Made by a program: the position numbers and the translations under genes. Source: Shewanella gelidimarina (GTDB taxonomy: Bacteria > Pseudomonadota > Gammaproteobacteria > Enterobacterales > Shewanellaceae). Taken from it: a stretch of 64,000 bases of DNA. The notes under the pieces were generated by a model, which searched no databases, was not told the origin of the DNA, and saw only the letters and a list, made by a program, of their open reading frames with translations. Below, in pieces: positions 7,529 to 17,476 of the stretch. The DNA lies in NCBI RefSeq assembly GCF_023283945.1, contig NZ_JAKIKW010000020.1, forward strand, positions 1 to 64,000, in the 5' to 3' direction. Within the stretch, counting starts at the first letter, position 1. Each line of letters starts with the position of its first letter.

Positions 7529-8385
7529 TGCTTCAAGATAAGCGTATGTTTAACAGAGGCGTGCAAGACAAATTGCTGTTTGCCGCAATTTGGGCTGCAG
7601 CAGCCATCACGATTTTGTTCCTACTCTGGGTTGTTTGGCACATTTTAAGTAATGGCTTGGCCTATGTTAGCTGGGAGTTCATCACTGGCTCCTACACCCG
7701 TATTGGTGAAGCTTCGGGTATTTGGGCAATGATAGTATCAACCGTATATATGGTGGGTCTGTCACTCAGCATCGCCGCGCCTATCGGCATTATGACGGCC
7801 ATATACTTAACCGAATATGCAGCTCCGGGCAGTAAAGTGGTTAAAACCATTCGTTTCTGTACTGAATCACTTGCTGGGATCCCATCCATCGTTTATGGCT
7901 TATTTGGTATGACTTTCTTCGTCACGACTTTGGGGCTGGGCTTCTCTATTCTTTCAGGCTCCTTAACACTGGCGATGTTGATATTGCCTGTGATTATCCG
8001 TACCACAGAAGAAGCACTCCTCGCGGTCCCTATGAGCTACCGTGAAGGCGGCTATGCTCTTGGTAGCTCAAAAATCTACACCATCTGGCGCCTAATTCTC
8101 CCCAGTGCCTTACCCGGTATTGTCACCGCAGTAATCTTAAGCACAGGCCGAGTTATCGGTGAGTCTGCTCCGGTATTTTTAACGGCGGGAATGGTGACGC
8201 AAATACCCGAATCGGTTCTTGATTCGGGCCGAACCTTAACCGTTCACCTGTATAAGCTCACGCAAGAACTCTTTACCCAACATGAGTGGGATCAGGCTTA
8301 TGCCACCGCAACAGTGCTGATTGTATTAGTGCTGCTGCTCAACATGACCACCAAATTCATTGCTACACGTCTAAGCAAATCTTAA
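7528..8385 (+). CDS. pstA: Phosphate ABC transporter permease PstA
   Basis: A 285-residue partner permease of PstC with six membrane segments. It carries ESLAGIPSIVYGLFGMTFFV and the EAA loop YREGGYALGSSKIYTIWRLI (about 171-190). Its ATG overlaps the pstC stop codon by one base. The length and order pstS-C-A-B are standard. Confidence 0.93.
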   Translation: MLQDKRMFNRGVQDKLLFAAIWAAAAITILFLLWVVWHILSNGLAYVSWEFITGSYTRIGEASGIWAMIVSTVYMVGLSLSIAAPIGIMTAIYLTEYAAPGSKVVKTIRFCTESLAGIPSIVYGLFGMTFFVTTLGLGFSILSGSLTLAMLILPVIIRTTEEALLAVPMSYREGGYALGSSKIYTIWRLILPSALPGIVTAVILSTGRVIGESAPVFLTAGMVTQIPESVLDSGRTLTVHLYKLTQELFTQHEWDQAYATATVLIVLVLLLNMTTKFIATRLSKS

Positions 8386-8397
8386 AAGGCTATCCCT

Positions 8398-9147
8398 ATG
8401 AATAAGCTAGAAGTGAACAACTTAAACCTATTTTACGGCGATAACCATGCGCTAAAAAATATCTCAATGGCAATACCATCACGCCAAGTGACCGCGCTTA
8501 TTGGTCCCTCTGGCTGCGGAAAATCAACACTGCTTCGCACTCTAAATCGCATGAATGACTTGGTCGCTGGCGTGAAGATTGACGGTGACGTGATGTTTGA
8601 GGGAAACAATATCTATAAAGATGTTGATGTAAAACAGCTTAGAATGCGCGTGGGTATGGTTTTTCAAAAACCAAACCCATTTCCAATGAGCATTTTTGAG
8701 AATGTCGCTTTTGGACTAAAAGCCCAAGGTGTCAGAGATAAACGGGTATTAAATGAAGCAGTAGAGGAATCGCTTCGTAGCGCGGCCCTTTGGGATGAAG
8801 TCAAAGACAGACTCGACTCACCAGGCCAAGGTTTATCTGGTGGTCAGCAACAAAGACTGTGTATTGCCCGAGCCATAGCAATGAAGCCAGAAGTGATCTT
8901 GATGGATGAACCCACCAGCGCACTAGACCCAATTGCAACTCATAAAATTGAAGAGTTAATGGATGAACTGCGTAAAAAATTCACCATAGTGATAGTGACC
9001 CATTCTATGAACCAAGCAAAACGCATCTCAGATAAAACCGCTTTCTTCTGGATGGGTGAGTTAGTCGAACACGGTGAAACAAGCCAGATATTTAATCATC
9101 CGCTAGACAAACGGACTCAGGGTTATGTCAGTGGAGAGTTTGGTTAA
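8398..9147 (+). CDS. pstB: Phosphate ABC transporter ATPase PstB
   Basis: A 249-residue ABC ATPase that energises PstSCA. Walker A is GPSGCGKST (36-44), the signature is LSGGQQQR (146-153), Walker B is VILMDE (166-171) and the D-loop SALD (174-177). The PstB-typical [15 protein letters not shown] is at 89-103. It follows pstA by 12 bp. No phoU or phoBR follows, so the Pho-signalling partner genes must lie elsewhere. Confidence 0.95.
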   Translation: MNKLEVNNLNLFYGDNHALKNISMAIPSRQVTALIGPSGCGKSTLLRTLNRMNDLVAGVKIDGDVMFEGNNIYKDVDVKQLRMRVGMVFQKPNPFPMSIFENVAFGLKAQGVRDKRVLNEAVEESLRSAALWDEVKDRLDSPGQGLSGGQQQRLCIARAIAMKPEVILMDEPTSALDPIATHKIEELMDELRKKFTIVIVTHSMNQAKRISDKTAFFWMGELVEHGETSQIFNHPLDKRTQGYVSGEFG

Positions 9148-9167
9148 GCTCGAATTTTAAATTTAGA

Positions 9168-9189
9168 CGCCCACTTTCTTACGTGGGCG
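9168..9189 (+). terminator. Weak hairpin after pstB
   Basis: CGCCCAC (9168-9174) pairs with GTGGGCG (9183-9189) around an 8-nt loop. There is no T-run, so it may be an mRNA 3' end rather than a true Rho-independent terminator. Confidence 0.4.
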
Positions 9190-9391
9190 CAGCAATTCCT
9201 CGCTTTATCCCCACTGAACAGATTATTTATCATTAGATAAGGATCTACTTAACGTACTAAAAAGCTAACACTTGATAAATTAAACCATTATTGTAAATTC
9301 TGTCATTCCGCTTGTGACCAACGTCAGCAAGCACTTCTTTTCAGCCATAAGTTGATATCGACAGAGTCAACACAGTGTTTTTAGGGTGTAT

Positions 9392-9589
9392 ATGCAGGTC
9401 GAAATCTATAACAATAAATCACTTTGTTCAGAAACCAAGCACCTTTCTCAAGCATTACTCATCTTACTCTCTAAAGGGCTCCCTCTGGATCAGCTCCCGC
9501 AAGTAAAGGAGTCTATATTGGCAGGCAACGAGTTCGAATTTAAGAACTCTTATATTATTCGCTTATATAAGAAGCCCCTTAAACCGTAA
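9392..9589 (+). CDS. Small protein of unknown function
   Basis: A 65-residue protein (MQVEIYNNKSLCSETKHLSQ…). The ATG at 9392 with AGGG at 9383-9386 is a better start than the GTG at 9386. No signal peptide or membrane helix is visible; residues about 15-45 look helical with a hydrophobic face and the C-terminus is basic (LYKKPLKP). It is not recognised. It sits between pstB and another small gene in the same direction, 137 bp apart. Confidence 0.6.
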   Translation: MQVEIYNNKSLCSETKHLSQALLILLSKGLPLDQLPQVKESILAGNEFEFKNSYIIRLYKKPLKP

Positions 9590-9726
9590 AAACGAGTACA
9601 AAAGGGTCATCTACAAAAACCTACCCCCCCTCTAACGGGTTAACTTTTGCCGAGTAACTTGTTTAAATTTTGTTAATAAGTTAGCTTCGAGTTATGGGTT
9701 AATCATATACAGGGGTTAGAACTTAT

Positions 9727-10002
9727 ATGGAAAGAATCAGAGAAGCTCAAGAACACTTAAAAAGTGAGTTCGAAATCTATAATAATGCGGCAGCTAAAAA
9801 GCTCCCTCCTCTCGATATTGATTGCCCAGAAAAACTCGAAACCATGCTTGAGTTTGTCACTCGCAGAGAGTCATTAAAACAAGCTAAAAAACTCAGCTCT
9901 CCACCCGCTGGAAAACTCAAAGCGGCAATCGCTGACACCTTGTTACTGCTGGACAATTTCGATATAAAAATAGCAAAAGAGAAAGGGGCTGCTGAAAAGT
10001 AG
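9727..10002 (+). CDS. Small soluble helical protein of unknown function
   Basis: A 91-residue, K/E/A/L-rich, probably all-helical protein (MERIREAQEHLKSEFEIYNN…LLLLDNFDIKIAKEKGAAEK). A good AGGGG ribosome site lies 11 bp before the ATG, and a strong terminator follows 23 bp after the stop, so it looks like a real, separately ended gene. No known domain is recognised. The FEIYNN string resembles VEIYNN at the start of the neighbouring small protein, but the rest is different. Confidence 0.65.
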   Translation: MERIREAQEHLKSEFEIYNNAAAKKLPPLDIDCPEKLETMLEFVTRRESLKQAKKLSSPPAGKLKAAIADTLLLLDNFDIKIAKEKGAAEK

Positions 10003-10024
10003 CTCAAAGCGTTTTATCTACATT

Positions 10025-10057
10025 AAAAAAGCCTCCTAAATTTAGGAGGCTTTTTTT
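10025..10057. terminator. Bidirectional terminator between the small gene and glmS
   Basis: A ~16-bp perfect stem (AAAAAAGCCTCCTAAA / TTTAGGAGGCTTTTTT) is followed by T-runs in both directions. It ends the plus-strand small gene and the convergent glmS. Confidence 0.93.
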
Positions 10058-10079
10058 GTTTATGAGTATTTAACCGGGC

Positions 10080-11909
10080 TTACTCTACGGTGACGGACTT
10101 AGCCAAGTTACGTGGCTGGTCAACGTCAGTCCCTTTGATTAATGCCACATGATATGACAATAACTGCAAAGGAATAGTGTAGATAAGCGGTGCCATAAAC
10201 TCATCGCAATGAGGTACCGGGATCACCTTCATAGTATCGTCTGACTCAAACTCAGCGTCTTTATCAGCAAACACATACATTAAACCGCCACGAGCACGGA
10301 CCTCTTCAACGTTAGACTTTAGCTTTTCAAGTAGCTCGTTGTTGGGTGCCACGACGATAACCGGCATATCAGCATCAATCAGCGCAAGAGGACCATGTTT
10401 AAGCTCACCCGATGCATACGCTTCGGCGTGAATATAAGAGATCTCTTTCAGCTTCAACGCACCTTCCATCGCAATCGGGTATTGATCGCCGCGACCTAAG
10501 AAGAGTGCATGGTGCTTATCTGCAAAATCTTCAGCCAGTTCCGCAATAGCATCATCTAAACTTAATGCTTGTTCGACTTTAGCCGGCATAGATTGCAAGC
10601 TTTGTGTAATATCTGCTTCCATCTGCTCAGACATACCGTTATGGCGGCCAATCACGGTGGTTAGCATTAACAAGCCTGCGAGTTGCACCGTAAACGCTTT
10701 AGTAGATGCGACACCAATTTCGACGCCCGCTTTCATCATGTAAGCCATATCAGACTCACGCACTAAAGAGGAACCGGCTGCATTACAGATAGTCAGTGTG
10801 GCTTTGTAGCCCATCTCTTTGGCTAAACGCATTGCCGCTAATGTGTCAGCTGTTTCACCAGACTGTGAAATAGTCACTAATAAACTATTCGGGAACAAAT
10901 GCGATTTACGGTAACGGAATTCAGAAGCAATTTCGACGTTACAAGAAACACCCGCCCAATCTTCTAACCAATAACGCGCCGCCATACCCGCATGGTAGCT
11001 GGTACCACAGGCAATGATCTGTACGTGCTTAATATCTTTTAAGAATTCAGCGGCATTTTCACCAAATGCTGAATCTAGAACTTTACCACCTGCAATACGG
11101 CCTTCAAGCGTATGGGCAATTGCTGTTGGCTGCTCATAGATCTCTTTTAGCATGTAGTGACGATATTCACCTTTATCACCCGCATCATGGGTAACTTCAG
11201 ACTCTTTCATTTCACGCTCAACGGCGTTGCCATCAACATCAAAGATATTAACTTCACGACGAGTCACTTCAGCAACATCACCCTCTTCAAGGAACGCAAA
11301 CGAGCGAGTCACTGGCAGTAACGCTAGCTGATCAGAAGCGACAAAGTTTTCGCCTAAGCCATAACCAATTACCAATGGGCTGCCACTGCGTGCCACAACC
11401 ATGCGCTGGCTGTCACGACGGTCGATAACCACAGTACCGTAAGCACCTTCTAACTGTTTAACTGTTACTTGAACCGCAGCAAGTAAAGTGTCATGAGTTT
11501 TAAGTTCATGGTGAACTAAGTGACAAATAACTTCGGTGTCGGTATCAGATGCAAAGGTATAACCTAAGCCTTTAAGCATGACGCGCAGTTTATTGTGATT
11601 TTCGATAATACCGTTATGAACCACGGCAATATCACCTTCTGACTCATGTGGATGCGCATTACGCTCACTTGGCTCACCATGAGTAGCCCAACGCGTATGA
11701 GCAATACCAGTACCGCCTGTCAGCGGCTGCTCTTCCAGTGCTGATGATAATTCCTGCACCTTACCAACACGACGAGTACGGCTTAATTCACCATTATGAA
11801 GTACAGCAACACCTGCTGAATCATAACCGCGGTATTCAAGTCGTCTTAATCCTTCAACTAGAATTTCTGCAACATCCCTTTGCGCTACTGCGCCTACTAT
11901 TCCACACAT
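10080..11909 (-). CDS. glmS: Glutamine–fructose-6-phosphate aminotransferase
   Basis: A 609-residue enzyme of the first step of UDP-GlcNAc synthesis (fructose-6-P plus glutamine to glucosamine-6-P). The N-terminal glutaminase domain begins MCGIVGAV with the nucleophile Cys2 and contains [18 protein letters not shown]. Two SIS isomerase domains follow, with the sugar-binding SQSGETADT around residue 350. The C-terminus [11 protein letters not shown] is canonical. The full length equals the E. coli enzyme (609). It lies 80 bp after the DeoR-type regulator with no terminator between, so the two are probably co-transcribed. Confidence 0.97.
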   Translation of the reverse strand: MCGIVGAVAQRDVAEILVEGLRRLEYRGYDSAGVAVLHNGELSRTRRVGKVQELSSALEEQPLTGGTGIAHTRWATHGEPSERNAHPHESEGDIAVVHNGIIENHNKLRVMLKGLGYTFASDTDTEVICHLVHHELKTHDTLLAAVQVTVKQLEGAYGTVVIDRRDSQRMVVARSGSPLVIGYGLGENFVASDQLALLPVTRSFAFLEEGDVAEVTRREVNIFDVDGNAVEREMKESEVTHDAGDKGEYRHYMLKEIYEQPTAIAHTLEGRIAGGKVLDSAFGENAAEFLKDIKHVQIIACGTSYHAGMAARYWLEDWAGVSCNVEIASEFRYRKSHLFPNSLLVTISQSGETADTLAAMRLAKEMGYKATLTICNAAGSSLVRESDMAYMMKAGVEIGVASTKAFTVQLAGLLMLTTVIGRHNGMSEQMEADITQSLQSMPAKVEQALSLDDAIAELAEDFADKHHALFLGRGDQYPIAMEGALKLKEISYIHAEAYASGELKHGPLALIDADMPVIVVAPNNELLEKLKSNVEEVRARGGLMYVFADKDAEFESDDTMKVIPVPHCDEFMAPLIYTIPLQLLSYHVALIKGTDVDQPRNLAKSVTVE

Positions 11910-11989
11910 ATTGATTACCTAGACTCTCTAACGAAGAGTTAATTTGAGATTAAAAACTAAAAATTGAATTCGAAAATGGATAACCTCAG

Positions 11990-12760
11990 TTATCCCACAT
12001 ATGGCGCAAGAATCACTCGCACGCCATGTTTTGAAATACTTTCAACCGCATCGCTTGGTAGCTTGTCATCCGATACAAGCACACTAATATTGCTCCAAGG
12101 CAGTTCTAAATTGGGGATACGTCGACCCAGTTTTTCAGATTCAAGCATCACTACCACTTCGCGTGAAACTTCAGCCATCACCTTACTAAGGCCGGTTAAC
12201 TCATTGAAGGTGGTAGTGCCACGCTCAAGGTCAATACCATCTGCACCAATGAACAGTTGGTCAAAATTATAGGAGCGTAAAACCTGTTCCGCTATTTGGC
12301 CTTGAAATGATTCTGAATGCGGATCCCAAGTACCGCCAGTCATTAACAGCGTAGGCTCATTTTCGAGATCGTGTATCGCATTGGCGAGAGTGAGAGAGTT
12401 AGTCATGACTAACAATCCACGCTTAGCATTTAACTGCGCAATTAAGCCTGAAGTGGTACTGCCGCTATCGATGATAATGCGGTTATGATCTCTTATCAGT
12501 TCAGCTGCAACCCTAGCGATAGATAGCTTATTCGGTGCGATTTTGGCACTAAATTGCTGAGTCACTTCATCAGGTACAGCTACCGCGCCGCCATAACGCC
12601 GAAGCAAGAGGCCTGTTTTTTCTAACGTGCCGAGATCTTTACGAATGGTGACTTCAGAAGTTTCAAAACGTAAGGATAACTCTTCAACACTCACCTCGCC
12701 TTGCTCATTAAGCAGGCTAATAATGCTGTGACGTCGTTGTTGAGTGTTACGTTTATTCAT
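11990..12760 (-). CDS. DeoR/GlpR-family transcriptional regulator
   Basis: A 256-residue repressor-type protein. An N-terminal DeoR helix-turn-helix (about 6-58: RRHSIISLLNEQGEVSVEEL…TIRKDLGTLEKTGLLLRRYGGA) is followed by the DeoR sugar-phosphate sensor domain with the DSGSTTSGLI and IGADGIDLERG motifs. Being directly upstream of glmS on the same strand, it may answer to an amino-sugar or hexose phosphate, as AgaR/GlpR relatives do; the effector is not readable. A set of GAAACTTA repeats straddles its own promoter, suggesting autoregulation. Confidence 0.9.
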   Translation of the reverse strand: MNKRNTQQRRHSIISLLNEQGEVSVEELSLRFETSEVTIRKDLGTLEKTGLLLRRYGGAVAVPDEVTQQFSAKIAPNKLSIARVAAELIRDHNRIIIDSGSTTSGLIAQLNAKRGLLVMTNSLTLANAIHDLENEPTLLMTGGTWDPHSESFQGQIAEQVLRSYNFDQLFIGADGIDLERGTTTFNELTGLSKVMAEVSREVVVMLESEKLGRRIPNLELPWSNISVLVSDDKLPSDAVESISKHGVRVILAPYVG

Positions 12761-12770
12761 AATTTGGCAT

Positions 12771-12834
12771 TTAAGTTTCGTTTCGAAAGGTGGATTATAG
12801 ACAAACGAAACTTAAAAGCCAGTTTTGAAACTTA
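12771..12834 (-). promoter_or_regulatory. Promoter and operator-like repeats of the DeoR-family gene
   Basis: TTAAGTTTCGTTT (12771-12783) and AAACGAAACTTAA (12803-12815) are perfect 13-bp inverted repeats. A third half, GAAACTTA (12827-12834), repeats the second in direct orientation exactly 20 bp away. A minus-strand -10 TATAAT (12794-12799) lies between the inverted copies, so a bound regulator would cover the promoter. Confidence 0.7.
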
Positions 12835-12862
12835 TAAAATCTATATAAGCTGAATTTTAGTC

Positions 12863-12896
12863 AAAAAAAAGCCCCTATCTTTCGATGGGGGCTTTT
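12863..12896 (-). terminator. Terminator of the TonB receptor gene
   Basis: AAAAGCCCCTATC / GATGGGGGCTTTT around a TTTC loop, with T-runs on the minus-strand exit side. It lies just downstream of the receptor stop codon. Confidence 0.88.
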
Positions 12897-12912
12897 ATTG
12901 TTATAAGAGAGC

Positions 12913-15063
12913 TTAGAACTTAGCTTCTAATGCCAAGCTAAAGTTACGACCTTCACCCACAGTGACATCAGTGTTAGTGCCACCGGCTAGATAATCAACA
13001 TCGAATAGGTTTTTCACGTTCATACGTACGCTAACATCGCTACCCATTATATCCATGGTATATGCCGCGCCCATATCGAAACGAACATAACCGTCTTTAC
13101 TGATGGTGTTGCTGGTATTAGCAAAACGCTCACCCACATAGATAGCACCAAAGTTAAGGGCTAATGCTTCTGTCATCTCATAACGCGTCCATACGTTGGC
13201 TGACCACTCTGGTGCATCAACAGGTGTCATGCCATCTAAATTCTCTTTATCGCTGGCACCAGTTTCATACTGTGCGTCTAAATACATCATAGAGCCGGTC
13301 ATAAACCACTTATCACTCACTTGGCCTTGAGCACCCATTTCAAAACCTTTATGACGTTGCTCACCTTCTTGAGTGGTCATATAGATATTGCCATCAGCAT
13401 CTGGCGTTTCTAGCTCTTGCTGAACAGTCACATTTGAAACAGTAATATCAAATATGGCACCGGTTAATAGCAAGCTGCCATCAAACAGTTCCCACTTAGT
13501 GCCAATCTCATATTGCTCACCGTATTCAGGGTCAAGATTCATGCCGTTGCTAGCATCTTCATCGTTATTCACAATCCCTTGCGGAGTGAAGCTCTTAGAG
13601 TAGTTTACGTAGATACTGCCATTTTCAGCAGGTGAATAAATAACACCAAATTTAGGTGAAACGGCGTAACTGTCGCCACCGTCACCATCTTTCTTTTGTT
13701 CGTCATAACGCATACCGGCAAGGACTTGCCATTCATCGTTAATCGTCACGAGATCTTGAACATAGAAGCCATAATGCTTATAGCTACTCTCGTATAACGT
13801 TTCATCGCGATTATAATCAAGATCAGGCTTAGGTAACGGCTGACCAGGCATCACAGTTTGTTTTTTCGTGCCTGACTCTTTTAACTGACCATAGTAGTAA
13901 TCAAGCATGTTGGCGCCAATAAGCAATTGATGCTCAACATCACCTGTATATAAGTTACCAGTGAAATCGACATAACCTGTTTTATGTTGCCAATCATCAT
14001 AGCGATCGAATGGACTAACAGTGTAACCATCAGTAAATGGGTCTTCTGAACCACTCATCAGTGATGGAGATGAATCTAAACGTTGGCGATTAAACTGTTG
14101 GTCGTTATAGCCGGCCTTAACTTGCCAATCATCAGTTAGATAATAAGTTAAATCAGCCCCCATATTAGAGATGGTATTATCGGTGAACGCCCACGGCTGA
14201 TCCCAAATAATGTCACTGCCACCAATCAAATCACCGCTACTGTCTAACCAGCCACCGCGATCAATCCCCGTTTTGTCTTGGGTATGGTCATATTTAACCG
14301 ACAGCATTAAGTCATCAGTAATATCAAACTCTAGGTTTAGATAGCCTAACCAACGATCACGTTCCTGATTAGTACCATCTTGGTATTCACGCCAGTATTG
14401 AGTGTCCTGCTTAACAAGCACAGTACGATAACGAATCGTTTCTGATTCATTTAAGCTGCCACCGGCATCAATTTGAAAACGGGTAGAACCGTGTTCATCA
14501 GTGTCAAAACCAACGTCTAGCATCGTTTCCGTTGTTGGCTTCTTGCTCACCATGTTAATCAGTCCACCAGGGCCTGATTGACCATAAAGCATGCTTGAAG
14601 GGCCTTTAAGTACTTCAACTTGTTGCAAGGTTTCAATGGGCTGTACGTAGTGAGACCATTGCTGTTGACCGTTGATCAAATAACCTGAACCTGACGACAA
14701 CTCAAAACCACGGATGCTAAATACTTGGCGGTTCCACTTTTCACTGCCTCCCGTCACACTAGAATCGTTAACCAGTACTTCACCTAGGTTCGTCGCTAAC
14801 TGCTCATCGGTAACAAAATCTGGAATAACGGTTACCGATTGCGGAGTGTCAAGAATATCGATATCACCACGCATTGCGCCTGAAGATGAGCCCACTTTAT
14901 AGTCGTTAAAACTACGTCCAGTAACCGTAATACGCTCGATGTTGCTCTCCACAACAACGTTAGATTCTGCTGTAACTTCTTCAGCAAAAGTAGTTGATGA
15001 TGCTAAAGCAGCAACAACGGCAAGACCGATACGAGAAAACTTAAAAGACGTCTGAAAAGACAT
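12913..15063 (-). CDS. TonB-dependent siderophore-type outer-membrane receptor
   Basis: A 716-residue receptor with a signal peptide (MSFQTSFKFSRIGLAVVAALASSTTFA, about 27 residues). A TonB-box-like ERITVTGR precedes the plug domain (about 55-165: LDTPQSVTVIPDFV…VEVLKGPSSMLYGQSGPGGLINMVSK). A 22-strand barrel ends in the terminal aromatic residue (LEAKF). The plug signature is that of FhuA/FpvA-type ferric-siderophore receptors; the ligand is unknown. The ATG at 15063 is chosen over a TTG at 15075. A Fur-like site lies about 50 bp upstream, and the gene has its own terminator. Confidence 0.92.
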   Translation of the reverse strand: MSFQTSFKFSRIGLAVVAALASSTTFAEEVTAESNVVVESNIERITVTGRSFNDYKVGSSSGAMRGDIDILDTPQSVTVIPDFVTDEQLATNLGEVLVNDSSVTGGSEKWNRQVFSIRGFELSSGSGYLINGQQQWSHYVQPIETLQQVEVLKGPSSMLYGQSGPGGLINMVSKKPTTETMLDVGFDTDEHGSTRFQIDAGGSLNESETIRYRTVLVKQDTQYWREYQDGTNQERDRWLGYLNLEFDITDDLMLSVKYDHTQDKTGIDRGGWLDSSGDLIGGSDIIWDQPWAFTDNTISNMGADLTYYLTDDWQVKAGYNDQQFNRQRLDSSPSLMSGSEDPFTDGYTVSPFDRYDDWQHKTGYVDFTGNLYTGDVEHQLLIGANMLDYYYGQLKESGTKKQTVMPGQPLPKPDLDYNRDETLYESSYKHYGFYVQDLVTINDEWQVLAGMRYDEQKKDGDGGDSYAVSPKFGVIYSPAENGSIYVNYSKSFTPQGIVNNDEDASNGMNLDPEYGEQYEIGTKWELFDGSLLLTGAIFDITVSNVTVQQELETPDADGNIYMTTQEGEQRHKGFEMGAQGQVSDKWFMTGSMMYLDAQYETGASDKENLDGMTPVDAPEWSANVWTRYEMTEALALNFGAIYVGERFANTSNTISKDGYVRFDMGAAYTMDIMGSDVSVRMNVKNLFDVDYLAGGTNTDVTVGEGRNFSLALEAKF

Positions 15064-15110
15064 AGCCAACCCCAAAAATGAAACCTAAATGTAATAATTG
15101 GGCGTAATAT

Positions 15111-15129
15111 AAATGAGAATTGTTTTTAT
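15111..15129 (-). promoter_or_regulatory. Probable Fur box of the TonB receptor
   Basis: AAATGAGAATTGTTTTTAT (plus strand) matches most positions of the AATGATAATCATTAT core but is imperfect on one arm. Its location about 50 bp before the start codon of a siderophore receptor supports it. Confidence 0.6.
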
Positions 15130-15317
15130 TTAAGCTTCTTTACACTCCTTTACAAAGGCAAGTGACACCCATCAAGCAAAGGTCGAAAAACAACCAGGTA
15201 AAAACAAAGTGCACAACATAAGTAACCAAGCGTTACAGAGGCTTAAACCAATGACTAGGGGAATAGACTTATAGCGTATAACGAAGTAAAGAGGATTTTA
15301 GGATGCAGCCCCTAAGT

Positions 15318-15344
15318 AAAAAGCGACCTTGATGGTCGCTTTTT
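15318..15344 (-). terminator. Terminator of glmU
   Basis: AAAAAGCGACC (15318-15328) and GGTCGCTTTTT (15334-15344) form an 11-bp stem with a 5-nt loop, just downstream of the glmU stop. Confidence 0.92.
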
Positions 15345-15360
15345 GGCAGGAGATGTTTAG

Positions 15361-16728
15361 TTACTTCTTCGAGCGTTTTACTGGTCGTGCCCAATCCGAT
15401 ATATGACGCTGCTTAACACGGGTGATAACAAGCTCACCAGCAGCAACATCTTTGGTAATGGTTGAACCTGCACCCAAGGTCGCGCCTTTACCAATAGTCA
15501 CCGGTGCAATAAGTTGGGTATCGCTGCCAACAAAGACGTTGTCTTCGATAACCGTTAAGAACTTATTAGCGCCATCATAATTACAAGTAATAGTACCTGC
15601 GCCAATATTTACGCCACTGCCTATCTGCGCATCACCAATATAAGCCAAATGACCCGCTTTAGAGCCTTTACCTAATACGGCTTTCTTGATCTCAACGAAG
15701 TTACCTACATGGGCATCTTCTTTTAGTTCAGCACCTGGGCGTAAACGAGCAAAAGGCCCCGCACTCGCACTAACACCTACTTTGGCATTCTCGATAATAG
15801 AATAAGGTTTAATAACAGCATTATCACTAATGTCACAATTGATAAGAATTGCACCAGCACCAATAGTCACGTTATTACCAATAGTCACTTTGCCTTCGAT
15901 AATCACGTTGATATCAATCATGACATCCATACCAACAGTAACATCACCACGGATATCAATGCGGGCAGGATCACGCAGGTTAGCGCCTTCAAGCATGAGT
16001 TTTTCAGCAGCACGTACTTGGTAAGCACGTTCTAGTTGTGCCAGCTGCACGCGGTTATTAGCGCCTTCGACTTCTACCGCAGATTCAGGCTGAGCGGTCG
16101 TAATTGCCACACCGTCTTTATGTGCCATAGCAACTATATCAGTAAGATAGTATTCACCCTGTGCATTGTCTGATGACAATTGGCTCAACCAAGATTTAAG
16201 TTGCTTACCGGGAGCTGCCATAATGCCGGTATTGATCTCATTGATAGCTAACTGTTCTGCAGTAGCATCTTTCTGCTCAATAATGCCAACCACTTTATCC
16301 GCTTCGCGTACGATGCGACCATACCCCATTGGATTGGGTAGGTTAACGGTCAGAATAGCGAGACCACCGTCTTCTCGCGCTGCGAGCAACGAATCAAGCG
16401 TAGCGGCTTGTATTAATGGCACGTCACCGTAAAGGATTAACACAGTGTCATCATCAGCTATATTGTCATTGGCCTGTGCCACAGCGTGGCCTGTACCCAA
16501 TTGCTCTGCTTGTAAAATCCAATTAAGCTGTTGTTCGCCAAGCTTAGCTTGTAGCTTATCCGCACCATAGCCATAAACAAGCTGAATAGCGTCACTGCCA
16601 ACGTCATGAGCGGTATCAATCACATGTTGAACCATACTCTTATGAGCAATTGGGTGAAGAACTTTGGGAAGATCTGAACGCATGCGGGTTCCCTTGCCTG
16701 CGGCCAAAATCACGACATTCAGTGTCAT
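15361..16728 (-). CDS. glmU: Bifunctional GlcNAc-1-P uridyltransferase / glucosamine-1-P acetyltransferase
   Basis: A 455-residue cytosolic enzyme making UDP-GlcNAc for peptidoglycan and LPS. The N-terminal nucleotidyltransferase has [18 protein letters not shown] (8-25) and the YGDVPL metal-binding motif near 104. The C-terminal left-handed beta-helix hexapeptide repeats run from about 250 to 440, with the conserved [12 protein letters not shown] and the acetyl-CoA-site [14 protein letters not shown]. The length fits E. coli GlmU (456). It is separated from glmS by the receptor and regulator genes, and from the ATP synthase operon by a repeat element and a DsrE-like gene. Confidence 0.97.
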   Translation of the reverse strand: MTLNVVILAAGKGTRMRSDLPKVLHPIAHKSMVQHVIDTAHDVGSDAIQLVYGYGADKLQAKLGEQQLNWILQAEQLGTGHAVAQANDNIADDDTVLILYGDVPLIQAATLDSLLAAREDGGLAILTVNLPNPMGYGRIVREADKVVGIIEQKDATAEQLAINEINTGIMAAPGKQLKSWLSQLSSDNAQGEYYLTDIVAMAHKDGVAITTAQPESAVEVEGANNRVQLAQLERAYQVRAAEKLMLEGANLRDPARIDIRGDVTVGMDVMIDINVIIEGKVTIGNNVTIGAGAILINCDISDNAVIKPYSIIENAKVGVSASAGPFARLRPGAELKEDAHVGNFVEIKKAVLGKGSKAGHLAYIGDAQIGSGVNIGAGTITCNYDGANKFLTVIEDNVFVGSDTQLIAPVTIGKGATLGAGSTITKDVAAGELVITRVKQRHISDWARPVKRSKK

Positions 16729-16810
16729 TACTAAATCCTTGAGCTGATGCTTGTTTAAAAAATTTGGAACGCTAATTTTAAGCTAAATACCCGCTAAAAG
16801 CGACTCTGTC

Positions 16811-17107
16811 TTAGGGACTGTTGATCTTTCACGGTTGTTTTTGCCGCCGTTTATTGGCAATTTTGACAAGGCGGAGGCGATGTCGTTTAGTCATTCTCCA
16901 CAAATTGCCTACAACACCGTAAAAAATAGCCAAGAAGCGCGGCCCTTAGAGTTCGTTTCAATGCTTTTAGTCTTTTATGACTAGAGTGCGTTACGCGCTA
17001 TGACACTTAGCCAGCTAAGCGTCATAGCTCAAGCCTTGTATTAAAATCATTCTTCTTTACGGGAAAGAGTAGAACAAAAACTAAGCTCGAAAGATCAACA
17101 GCCTCTA
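16811..17107. mobile_element. MITE-like inverted-repeat element upstream of glmU
   Basis: CTGTTGATCTTTC (16818-16830) and GAAAGATCAACAG (17089-17101) are perfect 13-bp inverted ends; with TTAG-G flanks the match extends to about 20 bp with few mismatches. The ~297-bp body has no coding frame. Inside is an 11-of-12 bp hairpin, ATGACACTTAGC-CA-GCTAAGCGTCAT (about 17000-17025). The ends differ from the pstS-leader element, so this is a second family. It fills most of the gap between glmU and the DsrE-like gene. Confidence 0.7.
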
Positions 17108-17119
17108 ATACCGTAATAA

Positions 17120-17476
17120 TTAAAAGGTCAGCGTTTTGTCAGCCGTTAACACCCACTGAGCAAGATCATCCATAGTCGCCACTTCACAGCCATCAATCAC
17201 CGTTAATTCAGTTAATCCACGCGCATGCATACATGAACCACAAAACTTAACTTCCGTTTTTTGTGCAATGATAATCTCAAGCATTTGCTGAATGTTATAA
17301 CCTTCGGCTGGATTCTGTTTTGGCAGTACAGCTGTAATAGCATCTGACAATAAAAACAGACTCACCTTCGCTGTAGGACTCTCTTGCTCATTGAGTTGTA
17401 TCGCCAAACGCAGTGCGTTAAATAGCTTCTCTGAACCATAAGGGGCGTCATTGACAATAATGAGTACGTGTTGCAT
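17120..17476 (-). CDS. DsrE/DsrF-like sulfur-relay family protein
   Basis: A 118-residue protein from the ATG at 17476, which gives the family-typical start MQHVLIIVNDAPYGSEKLFN. The DsrE fold signature continues with ALRLAIQL and a cysteine pair FCGSCMHARG (about 78-87), a candidate redox or sulfur-carrier site. Longer starts are possible but add non-conserved sequence. Such proteins often act in sulfur transfer, but substrate and partner are unknown, and no dsr or tus genes are adjacent. Confidence 0.82.
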   Translation of the reverse strand: MQHVLIIVNDAPYGSEKLFNALRLAIQLNEQESPTAKVSLFLLSDAITAVLPKQNPAEGYNIQQMLEIIIAQKTEVKFCGSCMHARGLTELTVIDGCEVATMDDLAQWVLTADKTLTF

